A DNA stretch of 57,671 nt from an uncultured Rikenella sp. (GCF_910579375.1 NZ_CAJTUJ010000001.1:1-57671), one strand, 5' to 3'; shown: positions 16,231 through 25,788, counted from the first letter of the stretch. A program made the numbers and translations. Notes: a model not told the origin generated them from the letters alone.

Positions 16231-16581
16231 ATGGGAAATATCTTCGATAAGCGGGGCATCGTGCCTCCGGGATCGGCACAGGAGCAGGGGAGAGAGGTGT
16301 TCGATACGCTTCTTTCCGTGGCTGCGACGGCCGGACAGCGGGTGAGGCTCGAACGGATCATGTCGTTCGGTGAGGAGCACGGTGAGTGGTATGATCAGGG
16401 GTGGGACGAGTGGGTGATGGTGGTTCGGGGCGAGGCTGCGCTGGAGTGGGGCGACGGCTCGGTGACGGAGCTGGAGACGGGGGATTATCTGCTGATCGAA
16501 GCACATCGCAGGCACCGGGTGCTCAGAACGTCGTTCGACTGTGTCTGGCTGGCTTTGCATTTGGGAGGGGAAGGGGAGTAG
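16231..16581 (+). CDS. Small cupin-domain protein
   Basis: This is a single cupin fold of 116 residues from the ATG at 16231; an in-frame TTG at 16222 would add three residues. The two cupin motifs are seen in RIMSFGEEHGEWYDQGWDEWVMVVRGEA (Gly, His and Glu positions) and the later GDYLLIEAHRRHRVLRT. The His and Glu residues suggest a metal site, but the substrate is unknown. It starts 11 bp after the yqhD stop, so a role in the same aldehyde response is possible. A strong terminator follows 8 bp after its stop. Confidence 0.85.
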   Translation: MGNIFDKRGIVPPGSAQEQGREVFDTLLSVAATAGQRVRLERIMSFGEEHGEWYDQGWDEWVMVVRGEAALEWGDGSVTELETGDYLLIEAHRRHRVLRTSFDCVWLALHLGGEGE

Positions 16582-16588
16582 TAAACGA

Positions 16589-16619
16589 AAAAAGCGACCT
16601 GTTTTTCAGGTCGCTTTTT
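16589..16619. terminator. Bidirectional terminator between cupin gene and greA
   Basis: AAAAAGCGACCTG (16589-16601) pairs with CAGGTCGCTTTTT (16607-16619) over a T5 loop. Runs of T flank the stem on both strands, so it can serve both convergent genes. Confidence 0.9.
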
Positions 16620-16645
16620 GTATATTGCCAATTCAGGGTATAAGG

Positions 16646-17116
16646 TTAAATCGAGATATCCAACACCTCTAATTTCAGAATGCCCGACGGCACCTGCACC
16701 TCGATCACATCCCCGCGTTTCTTGCCCAGCAAAGCCTGTGCGATCGGCGTGCCGATGGAGAGTTTCCCCTCTTTCAAATTCGCCTCGTTTTCCGAAACGA
16801 GCGTGTATTCCACCGTCTTCCCGAGGTTGATGTTCTTGATCGTCACCCGGTTGAGCATCTGAATCGTGTTGGTGTTGAGTTTCGATTCGTCGATAATACG
16901 CGCCCCTGCGATCGTCGCCTCCAACTTGGCGATCCGCATTTCGAGCATCCCCTGCGCCTCCTTGGCCGCGTCGTACTCTGCATTTTCCGACAGGTCGCCC
17001 TTGTCCCTCGCCTCGGCAATCTGGGCCGAAATCACCGGCCGTTCGGCTTTCAGCACGTCCAGCTCGGCGCGCAGTTTCCGCAATCCCGCTTCCGTTATGT
17101 AATTCACTTTTGCCAT
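16646..17116 (-). CDS. greA: Transcription elongation factor GreA
   Basis: GreA reaches into the RNA polymerase secondary channel and stimulates cleavage of backtracked RNA. The product is 156 residues from MAKVNYITEAG at 17116, the usual length; an upstream in-frame ATG at 17140 gives a non-conserved extension. The N-terminal coiled coil ends in the acidic tip (ARDKGDLSENAEYDAAKEAQ), followed by the FKBP-like C-terminal domain ending in GILKLEVLDISI. It has a good minus-strand promoter 86 bp upstream and shares a terminator with the cupin gene. Confidence 0.96.
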   Translation of the reverse strand: MAKVNYITEAGLRKLRAELDVLKAERPVISAQIAEARDKGDLSENAEYDAAKEAQGMLEMRIAKLEATIAGARIIDESKLNTNTIQMLNRVTIKNINLGKTVEYTLVSENEANLKEGKLSIGTPIAQALLGKKRGDVIEVQVPSGILKLEVLDISI

Positions 17117-17201
17117 AATGCTACTTTTTATATGCGACAAAAAAATAAACCCCCGAAACCCTAAATAGGTGCCGGGAATCCATTCGTGTCTGATAACACA
17201 G

Positions 17202-17233
17202 CAAAGGTAGGGATTATTTCCGGAAAAACCAAA
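17202..17233 (-). promoter_or_regulatory. greA promoter (Bacteroidetes type)
   Basis: On the minus strand TTTG (17233-17230), a 20-bp spacer, then TACCTTTG (17209-17202), matching TTTG-n19/20-TAnnTTTG. The transcript would have an untranslated leader of about 80 nt before greA. Confidence 0.75.
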
Positions 17234-17269
17234 CTCGACCGGCGGGGGCGATTATTCTGCTGCGACGGC

Positions 17270-17300
17270 TTGGTTATCCGACGGCGAATGGCTATTTTTG
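17270..17300 (+). promoter_or_regulatory. Promoter of the yigZ-pyrB-pyrI transcript
   Basis: TTGG (17270-17273), 19 bp, TATTTTTG (17293-17300): a full match to the Bacteroidetes pattern. The GTG start of yigZ lies 21 bp after it. Confidence 0.78.
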
Positions 17301-17321
17301 TTCGGATAATCCGACCGGATC

Positions 17322-17939
17322 GTGAACAGCGATACTTATCTGACCATCGCGGCCCCTACCGAGGGGCTCTACAAGGACAAAGGCAGCCGTTTTCTGGCCT
17401 TTGCCTATCCGGTTTTCTCCGAGTCCGATATCAAACCGCTGGTCGATGCGCTGAAGACGGAGTATTACGATGCCCGACACCATTGTTATGCGTGGCAGTT
17501 GGGGATCGAGGCTTCGGAGGGCGGTGTGCGGTTTCGGGCTAACGACGACGGCGAACCGGCCGGGAGTGCGGGGCGGCCGATACTGGGGCAGCTGCTTTCG
17601 CGGGGGGTGACGAATGTGCTGGTCGTGGTGGTGCGGTATTTCGGCGGAATCAAACTGGGCGTTCCGGGGCTGATTGCGGCTTACAAGGGGGCGACGGCCG
17701 ATGCGTTGGCGGCAGCCGAGGTGGTGGAGCGGACGGAAAATCGGGAGGTCGTCGTGGAGTTTCCTTATCTGGCGATGAACGAGGTGATGCGGGTGGTCAA
17801 GGAGATGGCGCCGGAGGTGCTGGGGCAGGATTTCGACCTCGCTTGTCGGATGCGGCTCTCCATTCGGTTGCGGGATGCCGGATCGCTGGTGGATCGGATG
17901 GCGGGAATTGAAGGGGTAAATGTCTCATTATCATCATAG
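17322..17939 (+). CDS. yigZ: YigZ/IMPACT-family protein
   Basis: The product is 205 residues starting at GTG 17322, supported by the promoter just upstream and by the conserved start of the domain (EGLYKDKGSRFLAFAYPV). The UPF0029 N-domain contains DARHHCYAWQLG, FRANDDGEPAGSAGRPILGQL and VVVVRYFGGIKLGVPGLI. A C-terminal domain of about 70 residues (DUF1949) follows. The IMPACT family links to translation control in eukaryotes; the bacterial role is unknown. pyrB begins 12 bp after the stop, so it appears to lead the pyrimidine genes. Confidence 0.93.
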   Translation: MNSDTYLTIAAPTEGLYKDKGSRFLAFAYPVFSESDIKPLVDALKTEYYDARHHCYAWQLGIEASEGGVRFRANDDGEPAGSAGRPILGQLLSRGVTNVLVVVVRYFGGIKLGVPGLIAAYKGATADALAAAEVVERTENREVVVEFPYLAMNEVMRVVKEMAPEVLGQDFDLACRMRLSIRLRDAGSLVDRMAGIEGVNVSLSS

Positions 17940-17951
17940 CGCGCAAAAATT

Positions 17952-18863
17952 ATGAAGGAAAAACAGAGTCTGGTTTCGATCCACGATTTCACCAAGGAGG
18001 ATATTCTCCGCATTATGGAGCTGGCGGCCGATTTTGAAGCTAACCCGGATCAGCGGCTGCTGTACGGCAAGGTGGTGGCTTCGCTCTTTTTCGAACCTTC
18101 GACCCGGACGAGGCTCAGTTTCGAGAGCGCGATCAACCGGCTGGGGGCGCGGGTGATCGGCTTTTCGGACATGAACAACACCAGCGTGACCAAGGGCGAG
18201 ACGCTGCACGATACCATCAAGGTGATTTCGAACTATTGCGACATGATCGTGATGCGGCATCCGGTCGAAGGGGCGGCGCGCTATGCCAGCGAAGTGTCGC
18301 GGGTGCCGGTGGTCAATGCGGGCGACGGGGCCAATCAGCATCCGAGTCAGACGCTGCTCGACCTCTATTCGATCCTCAAGACGCAGGGGCGGCTGGACAA
18401 TATCAATATCATGATGGTGGGAGACTTGAAGTACGGGCGGACGGTGCATTCGCTGCTGGAGGCGCTGTCGCACTTCAAGGCCGAGTTTACGTTCGTCTCG
18501 CCGCCGGAGTTGCAGATGCCGACGGAATACAAGATGCAGCTTTACGAGCGGGGGATTTCGTACTACGAGACGGCGGATATGATGGAGCGGATGGGAATGG
18601 CCGATATCATCTACATGACGCGGGTGCAGCGCGAGCGGTTCTCGGATGTAATGGAGTACGAGCGGGTGAAGAATGCTTATATCTTGCACAACGACATGCT
18701 GGCCGATACGAAGCCGAACATGCGGATTCTGCATCCGCTGCCGCGGGTCAATGAGATCGCGCCGGACGTGGACAACAATCCGAAAGCCTACTGGTTCCAG
18801 CAGACGGAAAACGGGGTTTATACTCGAATGGCTATTATGGCTTACCTTTTCGGGGTCAAATAA
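17952..18863 (+). CDS. pyrB: Aspartate carbamoyltransferase catalytic subunit
   Basis: The enzyme joins carbamoyl phosphate and aspartate, the first committed step of pyrimidine synthesis. It has 303 residues with the carbamoyl-phosphate motif [14 protein letters not shown], the [20 protein letters not shown] segment and HPLPRVNEI near the end. It is followed after 32 bp by the regulatory subunit gene, so the enzyme should be the PyrB/PyrI dodecamer controlled by nucleotides. Confidence 0.97.
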   Translation: MKEKQSLVSIHDFTKEDILRIMELAADFEANPDQRLLYGKVVASLFFEPSTRTRLSFESAINRLGARVIGFSDMNNTSVTKGETLHDTIKVISNYCDMIVMRHPVEGAARYASEVSRVPVVNAGDGANQHPSQTLLDLYSILKTQGRLDNINIMMVGDLKYGRTVHSLLEALSHFKAEFTFVSPPELQMPTEYKMQLYERGISYYETADMMERMGMADIIYMTRVQRERFSDVMEYERVKNAYILHNDMLADTKPNMRILHPLPRVNEIAPDVDNNPKAYWFQQTENGVYTRMAIMAYLFGVK

Positions 18864-18895
18864 TTGGGGGGGTTCATTTAAAGTAATTCGTAATC

Positions 18896-19381
18896 ATGTC
18901 GGAAGAACGAAAAAATCATAAAAAGGGCGTTTTGGAGGTCAGCGCGATCGAAAACGGGACGGTGATCGACCACATTCCGCCGACCAGCTTATTTAAGGTA
19001 ATCAAACTGTTGGGGCTGGATCGGACGACGCATCAGGTGACCTTCGGGACCAATTTGCAGAGCAAGCGGATCGGGACGAAAGCGATTATCAAGATTGCGG
19101 ACAAGGATTGTGCGGACGAGGAGATCGGGTATATCTCGCTGGTGGCTCCGTCGGCGCGGATCAATATCATTCGGGATTACGAGGTGTCGGAAAAACGCGT
19201 GGTCGAGGTGCCGACCCATGTCGAAGGCTTTGTCAAGTGCGGCAATCCGATGTGTGTGACCAATCAGGAACCCCACGTCCGGACGCGATTCGACGTCTTT
19301 ACCCGAAACGGAGAGTTGGCCCTGCGGTGCAAGTACTGTGAAAAGATTACCGCTCAGGAGCAGATCGAGATTATACGATAG
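18896..19381 (+). CDS. pyrI: Aspartate carbamoyltransferase regulatory subunit
   Basis: This 161-residue protein binds ATP/CTP and passes the signal to PyrB. The N-terminal allosteric domain has AIENGTVIDHIPP and VIKLLGLD. The C-terminal zinc domain has its four cysteines in CGNPMC and, further on, CKYC. It is co-directional with pyrB, and uvrA begins 43 bp downstream. The first 14 residues are a short basic extension (EERKNHKKG). Confidence 0.96.
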   Translation: MSEERKNHKKGVLEVSAIENGTVIDHIPPTSLFKVIKLLGLDRTTHQVTFGTNLQSKRIGTKAIIKIADKDCADEEIGYISLVAPSARINIIRDYEVSEKRVVEVPTHVEGFVKCGNPMCVTNQEPHVRTRFDVFTRNGELALRCKYCEKITAQEQIEIIR

Positions 19382-19424
19382 GCGACGGTTTCGACGTTGG
19401 TATATAGTTAATTGAGCTTATTAA

Positions 19425-22280
19425 ATGGAACAATATATTCATGTAAAGGGCGCCCGAGTTCACAACCTCAAGGATATAGAGATTAAGATTCCGCACAGCA
19501 AGCTGGTGGTGGTGACCGGTTTGTCGGGTTCGGGAAAGTCTACTCTGGCGTTCGATACCATTTTTGCGGAGGGGCAGCGGAGGTATGTGGAGAGCTTGTC
19601 GGCCTATGCGCGGCAGTTTTTGGGGAAGATCGAAAAACCGGATGTCGATTTCATTACGGGGATCGCTCCGGCGATTGCGGTGGAGCAGAAGGTCAATACG
19701 CGCAATCCGCGGTCGACGGTGGGGACGACGACGGAGATTTACGATTACTTGCGGCTGCTGTTTGCGCGGATTGGGAAGACCTATTCGCCGGTGAGCGGCG
19801 AGGAGGTGAAGGCGCATACGGTGCAGGATGTGGTGAATGCCGCAGCGGCGGCGCCGGTCGGGACTCGGGCGATGGTGGCGGCGCCGGTGGCGTTGCACGA
19901 GGGGCAGGGGGTGATCGAAAAGCTGACGCTGCTGATGAAGGACGGTTTCGAGCGATTGGTGTTGCGTTCGTCGGCTTCCGGAGAGGTGAAGTACGTGCAG
20001 GATATTTTGCCGGAGATCGAGCAATATGCCGTGGAGGATTTGGCGGTGGTGGTCGACCGGTTTTCCGTGCCGGAGGGAGCGGAGGAGGACAAGGAGTGGG
20101 GGAGTCGTCTATTTGATTCGGTGCAGACGGCGTTCGAGGTGGGGGATGGACGGTGTTTGCTGATTTTGTTTTCCGCTCGGGAACAGGGAGATAGGGGGGT
20201 TCAGTTTAAGGAGTTTTCCAATAGGTTCGAGGCGGACGGTATCGTGTTTCAGCGTCCGTTCGAACATATGTTCAGTTTCAACAATCCGCTGGGAGCGTGT
20301 CCTCGGTGCGAGGGATATGGACGTGTGGTGGGGATCGACGAAGATTTGGTTATTCCGGACAAGTCGAAGACGATTTACGACGACGCCATTGTCTGTTGGC
20401 GCGGCGAGACGATGAAGTGGTGGAAGGAGCAGCTGGTGATGAACGCTTCGAAGTTCGGCTTTCCGATCCACCGGCCGTTTTACGAGCTGAGCGAGGAAGA
20501 ACGGAGGCTGCTTTGGCGGGGAAACAGCTATTTTCACGGGCTGGACGAATTTTTCGAATACCTGGAAAAGGAGCGTTATAAGATTCAGTATCGGGTGATG
20601 CTCTCGCGGTATACGGGGAAGACGACCTGTCCGGATTGCTGCGGAGCGCGGCTCAGGCCGGAGGCGCTCTATGTGCAGGTCGGCGGGCGGACGATCGCCG
20701 AACTGGTGCGGATGCCGGTGAGCGAGTTGAAAGCGTTTTTTGCGCATCTGGATCTCGACGCACACGATGCGGAGGTCGGCGGGCGGGCGTTGACGGAGAT
20801 TAGGAGCCGGTTGCAATATCTTGAAGATGTGGGGCTTTCGTATCTGACGTTGGATCGGCTCTCTTCGACGTTGTCGGGCGGCGAGAGCCAGCGGATCAAT
20901 CTGGCCACGTCGCTGGGGAGCAGTTTGGTCGGGTCGCTCTACATTTTGGACGAGCCGAGTATCGGGCTGCACCCGCGGGATACGGAGAAGCTGATCGGGG
21001 TGCTGAAACAGTTGCGCGACCTCGGAAATACGGTGATTGTGGTGGAGCATGATGCCGAGATTATTCGGGCGGCGGACGAGGTGGTCGATATCGGGCCGAT
21101 GGCGGGTTATTTGGGCGGCGAGGTGGTTTTCCAGGGGGCGTTCGGAGCGATGGAGGCGGCGGCGAAGCGGAAGCAGAATCGGAGTCTGACGGTGCGTTAT
21201 CTGACGGGACGCGAGGCGATCGAGATGCCGGAGCGGGTCAGGAAGTGGAACAGCTATATCGAAATCAAGGGGGCGCGGGAGCATAATCTGAAAAATATCG
21301 ATGTGAAGATTCCGCTGGGGGTGATGACCTGTATTACGGGGGTGAGCGGGAGCGGGAAGTCGTCGCTGGTGAAGAGTATTCTCTATCCGGCTTTGCGGCG
21401 TGCACTGACCGAGACGGGCGATCGGCCGGGAGATTTCGATGGCATCGAGGGTGATATTTCGCGGATCAAAGGGGTGGAGATGATCGACCAGAACCCGATC
21501 GGACGCTCTTTGCGGTCGAATCCGGTGACCTATATCAAGGCTTACGATGAAATCCGAAAACTATTTGCAGAACAGCAGCTTGCGAAACAATATAAATTCG
21601 ATTCGTCGAGTTTCTCGTTCAACATTGCCGGCGGGAGGTGCGAGGAGTGCAAGGGCGAGGGGGTGATTCGGGTCGAGATGCAGTTTATGGCCGATGTGGA
21701 GCTGGTTTGCGAGGCATGTAATGGACGGAGGTTTCGGGACGAGATTTTGCAGGTGAGGTATCACGATAAGTCGATTTATGATGTACTGGAGATGAGTATC
21801 GACGAGGCGATCGACTTTTTCGGCGGGTATGCGGAGCAGGATAAGATCAATTTGCGGATTGTCGAGAAGCTCAAGACGTTGCAGGATGTCGGATTGGGGT
21901 ATGTCAAGCTGGGGCAGTCGTCGTCCACTTTGTCGGGCGGCGAGAGCCAGCGGGTGAAGCTGGCTTCGTTCTTGTTGAAGGAGAATAGCTCGCAACCGCT
22001 GTTGTTCATTTTCGACGAACCGACCACCGGGCTTCATTTTCACGATATCAAGAAGTTGCTGCGTTCATTTGAAGCGTTGATGCAGAAGGGGCATACGGTG
22101 GTGGTGGTCGAACATAATATGGATGTCGTGAAGTGTGCCGACTGGGTGATCGACCTCGGGCCGGAGGGGGGCGAGGCGGGAGGAGAACTCGTCTTTGCCG
22201 GTACGCCGCGCGAGTTGGCGGAGGCTCCGGCGGCGGTGGGAAGCCATACGGCGCATTATCTGAAGGAGGTGATCGGCTGA
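19425..22280 (+). CDS. uvrA: Excinuclease ABC subunit A
   Basis: UvrA is the damage-sensing ATPase of nucleotide excision repair. The product is 951 residues, standard length. The first ATPase half has GLSGSGKSTLAF; the insertion and zinc parts have CPRCEGYGRV and CPDCCGARL, then LSGGESQRINLATSLG and LDEPSIGLHPRD. The second half has GVSGSGKSSLV, CEECKGEG with CEACNGRRF, LSGGESQRVKLA and FDEPTTGLHF. Its stop overlaps the ATG of the M16 peptidase gene by one base (TGATG), showing translational coupling. Confidence 0.97.
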   Translation: MEQYIHVKGARVHNLKDIEIKIPHSKLVVVTGLSGSGKSTLAFDTIFAEGQRRYVESLSAYARQFLGKIEKPDVDFITGIAPAIAVEQKVNTRNPRSTVGTTTEIYDYLRLLFARIGKTYSPVSGEEVKAHTVQDVVNAAAAAPVGTRAMVAAPVALHEGQGVIEKLTLLMKDGFERLVLRSSASGEVKYVQDILPEIEQYAVEDLAVVVDRFSVPEGAEEDKEWGSRLFDSVQTAFEVGDGRCLLILFSAREQGDRGVQFKEFSNRFEADGIVFQRPFEHMFSFNNPLGACPRCEGYGRVVGIDEDLVIPDKSKTIYDDAIVCWRGETMKWWKEQLVMNASKFGFPIHRPFYELSEEERRLLWRGNSYFHGLDEFFEYLEKERYKIQYRVMLSRYTGKTTCPDCCGARLRPEALYVQVGGRTIAELVRMPVSELKAFFAHLDLDAHDAEVGGRALTEIRSRLQYLEDVGLSYLTLDRLSSTLSGGESQRINLATSLGSSLVGSLYILDEPSIGLHPRDTEKLIGVLKQLRDLGNTVIVVEHDAEIIRAADEVVDIGPMAGYLGGEVVFQGAFGAMEAAAKRKQNRSLTVRYLTGREAIEMPERVRKWNSYIEIKGAREHNLKNIDVKIPLGVMTCITGVSGSGKSSLVKSILYPALRRALTETGDRPGDFDGIEGDISRIKGVEMIDQNPIGRSLRSNPVTYIKAYDEIRKLFAEQQLAKQYKFDSSSFSFNIAGGRCEECKGEGVIRVEMQFMADVELVCEACNGRRFRDEILQVRYHDKSIYDVLEMSIDEAIDFFGGYAEQDKINLRIVEKLKTLQDVGLGYVKLGQSSSTLSGGESQRVKLASFLLKENSSQPLLFIFDEPTTGLHFHDIKKLLRSFEALMQKGHTVVVVEHNMDVVKCADWVIDLGPEGGEAGGELVFAGTPRELAEAPAAVGSHTAHYLKEVIG

Positions 22281-23530
22281 TGGCGGAAGAAGAGTTCGAT
22301 TCATTCACCTTGCCGAACGGGATGCGGTGCGTCCATCGACGGCCGGGGAGGCTGGCCGGGCAAGTGGCGCACCTGGCTCTGACGATCGGTGCCGGGACAC
22401 GGGACGAGGCGGTGGCGCAACATGGGGTGGCGCACCTGGTCGAGCACCTGTTGTTCAAGGGGACGACCCGACGGTCGGCTTATCGGGTCAATAGTTTGCT
22501 GGAGAATGCGGGGGGCGAGTTGAATGCCTTTACCACCAAGGAGGAGACGGTGGTGCACGCGACTTTGTTGCGGTCGGAGTTCCGGAAAGGGGTGGATTTG
22601 CTGTCGGATATGGTTTTCCGGTCGCGTTTCGACGCGCGGGAGATCGACAAGGAGCGGGAGGTGATTATCGATGAGATCAACTCCTATAAAGACTCACCGG
22701 CGGAGTTGATTTTCGACGATTTCGAGGAGTTGTTGTTTGCCGGTTCGCCGCTCGGGCGGAATATTCTGGGTACGCCGCGGAACCTGAAGCGGGCGACGCG
22801 GCAGCAGCTGGTGGAGTATGTTTCGGGGCATTATCGGCCGGATCGGATCGTCTTTTCGGCATCGGTGGAGATGCCTCACGGGCGTTTTCGGGAGATCTGC
22901 GAACGCTATTTGGCTCCATTTGAGGCGACACAGGGGGGTGTTTCCACAACAGAGGAGCGGCGTGCGCCGGAGCGGCAGCCGCAGTTTGATGTCGTGCGGC
23001 ACAAGAATACCTATCAGACGCATTGCCTGTTGGGGGGCTACGGCTACGACCTGCACGACGAGCGGCGGCTCCGGCTGGCTTTTCTGATCAATCTCTTGGG
23101 CGGTCCGGCTTCGGTGTCGCGGCTCAATATGCTCTTGCGCGAGAAGTATGCCCTGACGTACAATGTCGAGGCGGGATATGTGCCGTATAGCGACAGCGGG
23201 ATTTATACCATCTATCTGGGGTGCGAGCGCGACAAGGTGGAACGTTCCGTAGAGCTCGTCCGGGCGGAGTTGCGGCGGTTGCGGGAGACGAAACTGACGG
23301 CGGTTCAGCTGGCTCGGGCGAAACGGCAGTTTCTCGGCCAATGGATTCTGTCGTCGGAGAATACCGAAAATCTGATGTTGGGGATAGCCAAGAGTGTGCT
23401 GGTTTACAACGGTTTCGAGAAGTCGGAGGAGGTGGCGGCGAAAATCGGGGCGATTACGGCGGAGGAGCTGCTCAAAACGGCGAACGATATCTTCGCTGAA
23501 AATAATCTTTATACTCTGATATACAATTAG
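22280..23530 (+). CDS. M16-family zinc metallopeptidase
   Basis: The product is 416 residues from the ATG that overlaps the uvrA stop; the longer open frame upstream only shadows uvrA. The inverted zinc motif HxxEH is present as HLVEHLLFKGT, with the downstream Glu region in NAFTTKEETVVHATLL. The C-terminal M16 half includes ALTYNVEAGYVPYSDSGIY, the conserved strand around the substrate cleft. Bacterial M16B peptidases digest small unfolded peptides; the exact substrate is unknown. The next gene starts 2 bp after the stop. Confidence 0.92.
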   Translation: MAEEEFDSFTLPNGMRCVHRRPGRLAGQVAHLALTIGAGTRDEAVAQHGVAHLVEHLLFKGTTRRSAYRVNSLLENAGGELNAFTTKEETVVHATLLRSEFRKGVDLLSDMVFRSRFDAREIDKEREVIIDEINSYKDSPAELIFDDFEELLFAGSPLGRNILGTPRNLKRATRQQLVEYVSGHYRPDRIVFSASVEMPHGRFREICERYLAPFEATQGGVSTTEERRAPERQPQFDVVRHKNTYQTHCLLGGYGYDLHDERRLRLAFLINLLGGPASVSRLNMLLREKYALTYNVEAGYVPYSDSGIYTIYLGCERDKVERSVELVRAELRRLRETKLTAVQLARAKRQFLGQWILSSENTENLMLGIAKSVLVYNGFEKSEEVAAKIGAITAEELLKTANDIFAENNLYTLIYN

Positions 23531-23532
23531 GT

Positions 23533-24174
23533 ATGGAGGCGGAATTGGAACGCTATATCCTCGATCACATCTCGCCGGAAGAGCCGGTGTTGGCCGAACT
23601 GGATCGGCAGACCCACCTGAGGATGATTCAGCCGCGGATGCTCTCGGGGCATTGGCAGGGGGCTCTGCTGGAGATGTTCGTGCGAATGGTCGATCCGTTG
23701 TATGTGCTTGAATTAGGAACCTTTACGGGGTATTCGGCCATTGCGATGGCACGGGGACTCTCGCGCCAGGGGGCGGAGCTGCATACGGTCGAAATCGACG
23801 ACGAATTGCAGGATTTCGCTGCCAGGTATATCGAACGAGCGGGATTGCGGGAGCGGATCGTGCAACATATCGGGCCGGCGTTGGAGGTAGTGCCGGCTTT
23901 GGGACGGGTATTCGATCTGGTTTTTATCGACGCCGATAAGCGCGAATATCCGGATTACTATCGGATGCTGATGGAGGGAGGTTGGGTGCGGTCGGGGAGT
24001 ATTATACTGGCCGACAATGTTTTGTGGAGCGGGAAAGTGGCGGATCTGCCTAAAAAGAACGACCGGCAGACGCAGGGAATCTTGACCTTCAATCGGATGG
24101 TACGCGACGATCCGCGGGTGGAGCAGGTCATGGTGCCGTTGCGAGACGGATTGACCATTATCCGCGTGAAATAA
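23533..24174 (+). CDS. SAM-dependent O-methyltransferase (COMT-like)
   Basis: This is a class I methyltransferase of 213 residues. The SAM motif is LELGTFTGYSAIAMARGL, the acidic loop HTVEID follows, and the metal-binding part includes VFIDADKREYPDYY and LADNVLWSGKV, typical of the catechol/caffeoyl-CoA O-methyltransferase family 3. Its physiological substrate is unknown. It begins 2 bp after the M16 peptidase gene. Its last 17 bases overlap the convergent permease gene, with a small CGCGTG/CACGCG hairpin (24163-24180) around both stops. Confidence 0.92.
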   Translation: MEAELERYILDHISPEEPVLAELDRQTHLRMIQPRMLSGHWQGALLEMFVRMVDPLYVLELGTFTGYSAIAMARGLSRQGAELHTVEIDDELQDFAARYIERAGLRERIVQHIGPALEVVPALGRVFDLVFIDADKREYPDYYRMLMEGGWVRSGSIILADNVLWSGKVADLPKKNDRQTQGILTFNRMVRDDPRVEQVMVPLRDGLTIIRVK

Positions 24175-24994
24175 CACGCGCTTTGCGGCCGATATATACT
24201 CCTGCTTTGACGAGGCAGAACGCTGCGGAGAGCACGGCAATGGCCGCTGCTCCGATCGGAATGTTGCCCACGTAACTGATATAGAGTCCGACCAGTACCG
24301 AAACGGTTCCGCCGATACAGGAACCGATCGTCAGCTGTTTGTAATTTCGTGTCAGCATGCCCGCGATAACTGTCGGCAACGTCAGCAGCGACATCAGCAG
24401 GACGATTCCCATAGTTTTGATTGTCAGTACGATCGTAACTGCGATCAGGATCATCATCGTGTGTCCGATCGCGCCGACCGGCAGTCGTTGCGAAGCTGCG
24501 AACTCGCGGTCGAAAGCCGTGTACAGAATCGCCCGATAGCATGCGGCGAACAGCAGTAGCAAGATGCCATCCATAATTCCTAATCCGATCAGATCCGTTC
24601 GATTCACCAACAGGATATTGCCGAACAGAAAGCTCATCAGATTCGGCGCATAGCCCGGTGTGAGAAAGATGAAGATGATGCCGATCGACATCCCGATCGA
24701 CCAGAGAATGCCGGTTGCCGCATCCTCGTTGACTTTTCCCCGCCGGCTGAAAGTCTCGATGCCGACCGCCGCTGCCACGGCGAACAATAAGGCGCCGACC
24801 AGCGGTGCGAATCCGAAATAGTAGGCGATTCCGATCCCACCGAACGAAGCGTGGGTAATGCCGCCGCTCATAAAGACCAGTTTCCGGGAGACGATGTACG
24901 TCCCGACGATCCCGCATGCGATGCCAGAGAGCAAAGTGGCCAAGGCTGCGTAGCCCAAGAATCGGTAGGCGAAAATTTCCTGAATAAAATCCAT
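24158..24994 (-). CDS. Metal ABC transporter permease (ZnuB-like)
   Basis: The product is a 278-residue membrane permease of the ABC-3 family with about eight helices. It starts with MDFIQEIFAYRFLGYAALAT and contains the family pattern SGGITHASFGGIGIAYYFG and LTIKTMGIVLLMSLLTLP. The ATG at 24994 overlaps the stop of the ATPase gene (TAATG). The longer frame upstream is only a shadow of that gene. With its two neighbours it imports zinc, manganese or iron; the metal cannot be told from the sequence. Confidence 0.93.
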   Translation of the reverse strand: MDFIQEIFAYRFLGYAALATLLSGIACGIVGTYIVSRKLVFMSGGITHASFGGIGIAYYFGFAPLVGALLFAVAAAVGIETFSRRGKVNEDAATGILWSIGMSIGIIFIFLTPGYAPNLMSFLFGNILLVNRTDLIGLGIMDGILLLLFAACYRAILYTAFDREFAASQRLPVGAIGHTMMILIAVTIVLTIKTMGIVLLMSLLTLPTVIAGMLTRNYKQLTIGSCIGGTVSVLVGLYISYVGNIPIGAAAIAVLSAAFCLVKAGVYIGRKARVISRG

Positions 24995-25788
24995 TATTGC
25001 GGTTCGGAGGTTGTCGGTTTCGAGGCCTCGGTGCTGCATGCGCAACCCGAATGCCGAGTCAGTACGGTGTGCGGTACGGGCCCGTGCGAAATCAATTGGA
25101 TCGGGCAGTCGTATTCTGCTAACTGCTCTTGTGTCAGGATGTTCGACGGATGGTAATGGAAGCATCGGTTGATGCAGACGATGCTTTTCACATAGCGGCT
25201 GATGGTTCCCAGGTCGTGTGAAACCATGATGATGGCTATCCGTTCGTTCAGCCGGGCGAGCAGTTCGTACAGCTCTTTTTCGAACCGATTGTCTACGAAG
25301 GTGGTCGGTTCGTCCAGAATCAGCAGTTGCGGTTCGGAGATCAGCGAACGGCAGAGCAATACTCGTTGCAGCTCGCCGCCCGACAGCGCTCCGACCGGTC
25401 GCCCGGCCAACCGTCCGATGCCGATCTCTTCCAGCAGTTCCAGCGCCCGTTTCCGATCCGCCTTTCCGTAGCGGCCGAATAGTCCTTTGCGGGCTGCTAA
25501 GCCGGAGAGCACGATATCCGTCACTGAAATCGGAAATGTCCGATCGATATTTTTAATCTGGGGTAGATACCCGATACGCAAATCCGTCCGTGCGTACTCG
25601 ATTTTTCCCGCCAGAGGAGCCAAACCGCCTGTGAGCGTGCGGATAAAGGTCGTTTTTCCGCCGCCGTTCGGCCCGATCACGCCGATGTAGTCCCGGTCGC
25701 AGACCGTCAGGTCGATACCGCTGACGATGGCTGCCTCGCCGGGATATCCGACGGCTAACCGATGGATGCGGAGCAGTTCGTTTGTCAT
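24994..25788 (-). CDS. Metal ABC transporter ATP-binding protein (ZnuC-like)
   Basis: This 264-residue ATPase has Walker A GPNGGGKTTFIRTLTGGL, Q-loop YLPQIKNID, signature LSGGELQRVLLCRSL, Walker B LLILDEPTTFVD and the switch His in VSHDLG. The C-terminus has an extra Cys pair (SGCACS) that may sense or hold metal; this is only a guess. It overlaps the binding-protein gene by 4 nt on one side and the permease gene by 1 nt on the other. Confidence 0.94.
   Translation of the reverse strand: MTNELLRIHRLAVGYPGEAAIVSGIDLTVCDRDYIGVIGPNGGGKTTFIRTLTGGLAPLAGKIEYARTDLRIGYLPQIKNIDRTFPISVTDIVLSGLAARKGLFGRYGKADRKRALELLEEIGIGRLAGRPVGALSGGELQRVLLCRSLISEPQLLILDEPTTFVDNRFEKELYELLARLNERIAIIMVSHDLGTISRYVKSIVCINRCFHYHPSNILTQEQLAEYDCPIQLISHGPVPHTVLTRHSGCACSTEASKPTTSEPQ

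Noticed and set aside
22133..22279. N-terminal extension of the M16 peptidase gene into uvrA
   Set aside because: The extension is a frame-shifted reading of uvrA; the ATG overlapping the uvrA stop gives the conserved start.
24995..25165. Extension of the metal permease gene into the ATPase gene
   Set aside because: It overlaps the ATPase coding region in another frame; the ATG at 24994 matches the family start.
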